Shown here one piece after another: positions 60,323-64,000 of a stretch of DNA of 64,000 nucleotides. Origin of the DNA: Hymenobacter sp. J193 (GTDB taxonomy: Bacteria > Bacteroidota > Bacteroidia > Cytophagales > Hymenobacteraceae); assembly GCF_024700075.1 (NCBI RefSeq), contig NZ_JAJONE010000001.1, positions 1,950,001-2,014,000 on the forward strand, written 5' to 3'. Position 1 is the stretch's first letter; every line of letters starts with the position of its first letter. Position numbers and translations under genes: made by a program. The notes below the pieces were generated by a model. It did not search any database. It was given only the letters and a program-made list of their open reading frames with translations, and was not told the DNA's origin.

Positions 60323-63092
60323 ATGAAGCAGTGTTACCAACTGGTTGTTTGCTTGTTTTTCTTTCTGCTTAGCACCAGTAGCTTTGGCCAGAAATCAGGG
60401 TCTGAGAAATTAGTCAGTGGCAATTTTACCCAAACGCCGTTTGAGCAGTTTGTCGGTCAGTTGGAAGCCCAGACCGGAACCCGCTTCTACTTTGATCCGG
60501 CAGCCGTCGACAGCCTGGTTGTTACCGTGCAGGTGAAGAATCAGCCTGTCCAGGCAGTACTGGAGCAGGCCCTTAAGAACACCGGGCTCCGCGCCGCCTT
60601 CGACGATGAGAACCGGGTGTTTATCACCCGGGGCACAGTTATTTCCGCCACGCTGCCCAGCCGCTTTTTTGGCGATACCACCGGCCTGGCCGCCACCGAC
60701 GACGCCCAGGAGCCGGAACCCGCGGCTGACCAGGCGCGCGCCACAGGCAATGCGGAAAACCTGGTACTGGAAATAGGCAACGGCACCTCCGGGAAAAGCC
60801 AGGCTACTATTGCCGGTCATATCCGCGAAGCGAAATCGGGGGAGCCCGTTATCGGGGCCACCGTGTATATCGAGTCGCCTTCTATCGGCACCAGCACCGA
60901 CCAGTTCGGCTATTACTCCCTCACGCTGCCCGTTGGCCGGCACATCATCAAAATCCGGGGCATTGGCATCAAGAATACGAGGCGGCAGGTGCTGCTGCGG
61001 GGCAATGGTAAGCTGGAGGTGGAAGTGGAGGAAGACATTACCACGCTGAAGGAAGCTGGTAATTGAGGCGGAAAAAGACAAGAACGTGTCGGGCATGCAG
61101 ATGGGCCTGGAAAAGCTCGACATTAAGACCATCCGCCAGGTGCCCACGGCTTTCGGGGAGGCCGACATTCTCCGGGTTATCCTTACGCTGCCCGGCGTGA
61201 AGTCGGTAGGCGAAGGCAGCACGGGCCTGAACGTGCGCGGCGGCTCCACCGACCAGAACCTGATTTTGTTCAACGGCACCACCATCTACAATCCGTCCCA
61301 CCTGTTTGGCTTTTTCTCGGCGTTCAACCCCGACATTCTGCAAACTGTGGAGCTGTACAAAAGCGCCATTCCGGCCAAGTATGGCGGCCGCCTGTCCTCG
61401 GTGCTGGAAATCAAAACCCGCGAAGGCAACAAGAAGAAGTTCAGCGGCTCCGGCGGCATTGGCCCGCTTACCAGCCGCGTTACGTTCGAAGGCCCCATTG
61501 TAAAGGATAAAGGGGCATTTATCGTCAGTGGCCGGAGTAGTTACTCCAATTGGATTCTGAAGCTGCTGGATGACCCTAAGCTCCGGCAAAGCTCGGCCTC
61601 CTTCTACGATGTGAGTGCCCACTTGAACTATCAGCTGGATGACCGGAACTCGGTGTACGCCACGGGCTACCTGAGCGCCGACAAGTTTCGCCTGGCCGGC
61701 GACACGTCTTATCAGTATACAAACCGCAATGCCAGCCTTAAGTGGCAGCACAACTTCAGCAACAAGATCTACGGGGTGTTTACCGGGGCCCACAGCCAGT
61801 ACAGCTACAACATAGCCAGCGACGAAAACCCGGTGAATGCCGCCCGCCTGCGCTACGGCATCAAGCAAACCAATCTGCAGGCCGACTTCAGCTACTTCCC
61901 CAGCGCCAAGCATACGGTGGAATTTGGGACCAGCACGCTGCTCTACAATATCTCCCCCGGCAGCCAGACGCCCGTAGGCAGCGCCTCCTTGGTCAAGGCT
62001 GATATTCTGCCCCAGGAGCAGGCCCTGGAAAGTGCCCTCTACGCCTCGGACCGCATCGACCTCTCGCCCCGCTTTTCCGTGGCGCTGGGCCTGCGGTATT
62101 CCCTGTTTAATGCGCTGGGCCCGCGCGACGTGTACCGGTACGCCCCGGGCGAGTCGCGCTCGGAGGCATCCATTATCGACACCGTACGCTATGGGGCCCG
62201 CAAAGTACTGGCTACGTACCACGGCCCGGAATACCGGGTATCGGCGCGCTACTCGCTCACCGATAATACGTCGGTAAAAGTGAGCTACAACCGCACCCGT
62301 CAGTACATCCATCAACTGACGAACACGGCCTCCGTATCGCCGGCCGACACCTGGAAACTAAGTGACAGCAACATCCGGCCGCAGGTAGGCGACCAGTTCT
62401 CGGTGGGCTACTACCACAACTTCAAGTCCAATACCATCGAAACATCGGTGGAAACCTACTACAAGTCAATCCGGGACTTTGTGGACTTCAAGAGCGGCGC
62501 TACGCTGATCCTGAACCACCACATCGAAACGGATATTGTGAATGCGGTGGGCAAAGCGTACGGCGTAGAGGTGATGGTGAAGAAAACGACGGGCAAAATC
62601 AACGGCTGGGTCAGCTACACTTATTCCCGCTCACTGGTGCAGGTAAACGGCGGCACCCCTGCCGAGCGGATCAATGGCGGCAGCTACTACCCCAGCAATT
62701 TTGATAAGCCCCACGATTTTACCCTGATTAGCAACTACCGCGTCAACCGCCGCCTGAGTGCCTCCATGAACCTGACGTACAGCACCGGCCGCCCCATCAC
62801 GCTGCCGCTGGCCAAGTACTACATCGGCGACGTGCCCCGCCTCTATTACTCAGACCGCAATGCGTACCGCGTACCCGACTTTTACCGGGCCGACGTAGCG
62901 CTGAATATTGAGGGCAACCACAAGGTGAAAAAGACGGCGCACGGCTCCTGGACGGTGGGCGTGTACAACGTGACGGGCCGGAAGAACGCCTACTCCGTGT
63001 ACTTCAAGTCGCAGAACGGTCAGATTAAAGGCTACAAGCTCTCTATTTTTGGCCAGCCGATTCCGACCGTTACCTACAACTTCAAATTTTGA
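60323..63092 (+). pseudogene. TonB-dependent receptor with STN domain, frame interrupted by one extra base
   Basis: The product has a signal peptide (MKQCYQLVVCLFFFLLSTSS), a secretin/TonB short N-terminal (STN) domain (FTQTPFEQFVGQLEAQTGTR, about 35-100), a carboxypeptidase-like regulatory domain (ATIAGHIREAKSGEPVIGAT) and then, in the next frame, a plug (TAFGEADILRVILTLPGVKS, TGLNVRGGSTDQNLILFNGT) and a barrel ending NFKF. The frames join at 61051-61059, GGAAGCTGG; removing one A gives LKELVIEAEKDKNVSG and a receptor of about 922 residues. An STN domain often goes with sigma/anti-sigma signalling, but none is adjacent. The frame break is probably a sequence error. Confidence 0.88.
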
Positions 63093-63264
63093 TCCTGCCG
63101 GCACCTTTAACTGGCAGCCCGGGCGGAAAAGCACCTCTTCATCGGCCTGAGCTCCTGGAGTACTGCTTGGCTGTAGTTACCCTGCAGCCGAGCGTTTAGC
63201 CCGCCGCCTGCGGGGCCGGCTCTACCCGTTACCGGCACCAGTTTCTCTTGAAAGTTCTTATTTG

Positions 63265-64000
63265 ATGGCTCTTCTTACGACAAATCCCGTCAGCTTTTTT
63301 CCCCGGTACGCCTGGCGGCTGGCTTTGCTGCTGTGGCTCACCAGTCTGCCCGGGTATAGCCAGCTCGACTCCCTCAATGGCCTTACGCGCAAGCTGGTGC
63401 GCTACCAGCAAGGCGCCTTGCCTGAGAAGCTCTTTCTGCACCTCGACCGGCCTTTGTACCTGAGTGGCGAAACCATGTGGTTTAAGGTGTATGCCGTGGA
63501 GGGCACTGCTCTCCGGCCGTTGTCGCTAAGCAAAGTAGCCTACGTGGAAGTGCTGGATAAAGAGAAACGCTCGGTACTCCAAGCCAAGATAGGCCTCAGG
63601 GATGCGCAGGGGCAAGGCTCTTTTGCTATTCCGGCGTCAATGCCTTCCGGCTCCTACACCGTGCGGGCCTATACCAGCTGGATGAAGAACTTTGGGCCGG
63701 AATACTATTTCCGCAGCCCTATAACTATTGTAAACACCGCTGCCTCAGCCGGCGTCTTTACCCGGCCCGATACGGCCCGGTATGATCTACAGTTTTTTCC
63801 GGAGGGGGGCAACTTAGTGCAGGGCCTGACCAGCACGGTAGGGTTCAAGGCCACTGACAACAAAGGCCGCGGTGTCGCCGTCGAGGGCAAGGTCCTGACG
63901 GCGCAGGGCGCGGTGGTGGCGCAGTTTAAGTCGTTGCGCTTTGGCATGGGCAACTTCCGCTTCACGCCCAAAGCAGGGGTAGCCTACACGGCCGTAGTCA
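63265..64000 (+). CDS. Large exported MG2-like protein, truncated by window edge
   Basis: The first 245 residues are in the window. A signal-like N-terminus with a Ser-Gln end (LALLLWLTSLPGYSQ, about 22-36) is followed by GALPEKLFLHLDRPLYLSGE and TMWFKVYAVEGT, which is the opening of macroglobulin-like (MG2) domains in Bacteroidota. The pattern YDLQFFPEGGNLVQGLTSTV with GFKATDNKGRGVAVEGKVLT repeats the beta-sandwich theme. Such proteins are often about 800-900 residues and adjacent to TonB receptors with carboxypeptidase-like domains. ATG at 63265. The 172 bases before it hold nothing supported. Confidence 0.75.
   Translation, partial: MALLTTNPVSFFPRYAWRLALLLWLTSLPGYSQLDSLNGLTRKLVRYQQGALPEKLFLHLDRPLYLSGETMWFKVYAVEGTALRPLSLSKVAYVEVLDKEKRSVLQAKIGLRDAQGQGSFAIPASMPSGSYTVRAYTSWMKNFGPEYYFRSPITIVNTAASAGVFTRPDTARYDLQFFPEGGNLVQGLTSTVGFKATDNKGRGVAVEGKVLTAQGAVVAQFKSLRFGMGNFRFTPKAGVAYTAVV

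Overview
This window looks like a chromosomal segment of a GC-rich Bacteroidota bacterium close to Hymenobacter (Cytophagales). The evidence is a complete gldK-gldL-gldM-gldN type IX secretion cluster with a PorP/SprF protein and an SprE/PorW-like lipoprotein, Bacteroidota-restricted families (DUF4271, DUF4286, DUF6526), TAnnTTTG-type -7 promoter elements, few Shine-Dalgarno sequences, and about 60 percent GC in most genes. No rRNA, tRNA, CRISPR array, transposase or integrase was recognised.

Layout. 1-2.4 kb: a TPR protein running off the left edge and a helix-turn-helix gene behind an AT-rich region with repeated AGGTAGAAG sites and a long inverted repeat. 2.5-8.7 kb: the F1Fo ATP synthase operon (atpZ, atpI-like, atpB, E, F, H, A, G) on the minus strand; beta and epsilon are not adjacent. 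8.9-16.3 kb (plus): SprE/PorW-like TPR lipoprotein, class A penicillin-binding protein, uvrC. 16.4-22.1 kb (minus): gldN, gldM, gldL, gldK, porP. 22.2-31.2 kb: hemD, DUF4271, a WecA-type transferase, lipB, yraN, a lipoprotein, htpG and small genes. 31.9-39.6 kb: a histidine-rich secreted protein with a TonB receptor, an MFS transporter and small genes. 39.7-41.9 kb: an S9 peptidase. 42.0-54.4 kb (minus): the most unusual part, a gene set encoding a MotB/ZorB-like protein, a MotA/ZorA-like protein with a long helical tail, a proline-rich single-pass membrane protein, a 1155-residue protein with an actin/Hsp70 ATPase fold, a tubulin-like protein, a small membrane protein and a vWA-like surface lipoprotein, with three lower-GC small genes in between. 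54.6-64 kb: DUF4272 protein, sugar nucleotidyltransferase, LemA and two TPM proteins, an exonuclease, and a TonB receptor followed by a large exported protein cut by the window edge.

Three ion-driven membrane machines are encoded here: F1Fo ATP synthase, the GldL/GldM motor of type IX secretion, and the MotA/MotB-like pair of the 42-54 kb cluster. The last is my main candidate for an undescribed system: a proton-channel pair together with actin-like and tubulin-like proteins.

Two window-wide patterns stand out. First, many gaps between genes are filled from stop codon to next start codon by long hairpins whose two arms are arrays of degenerate 7-, 8- or 9-base units. Second, six genes carry one-base frame interruptions: three missing bases lie in homopolymers and three extra bases lie at the same 9-mer, GGAAGCTGG. 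This suggests systematic sequencing errors, perhaps over a modified motif, more than six real pseudogenes.
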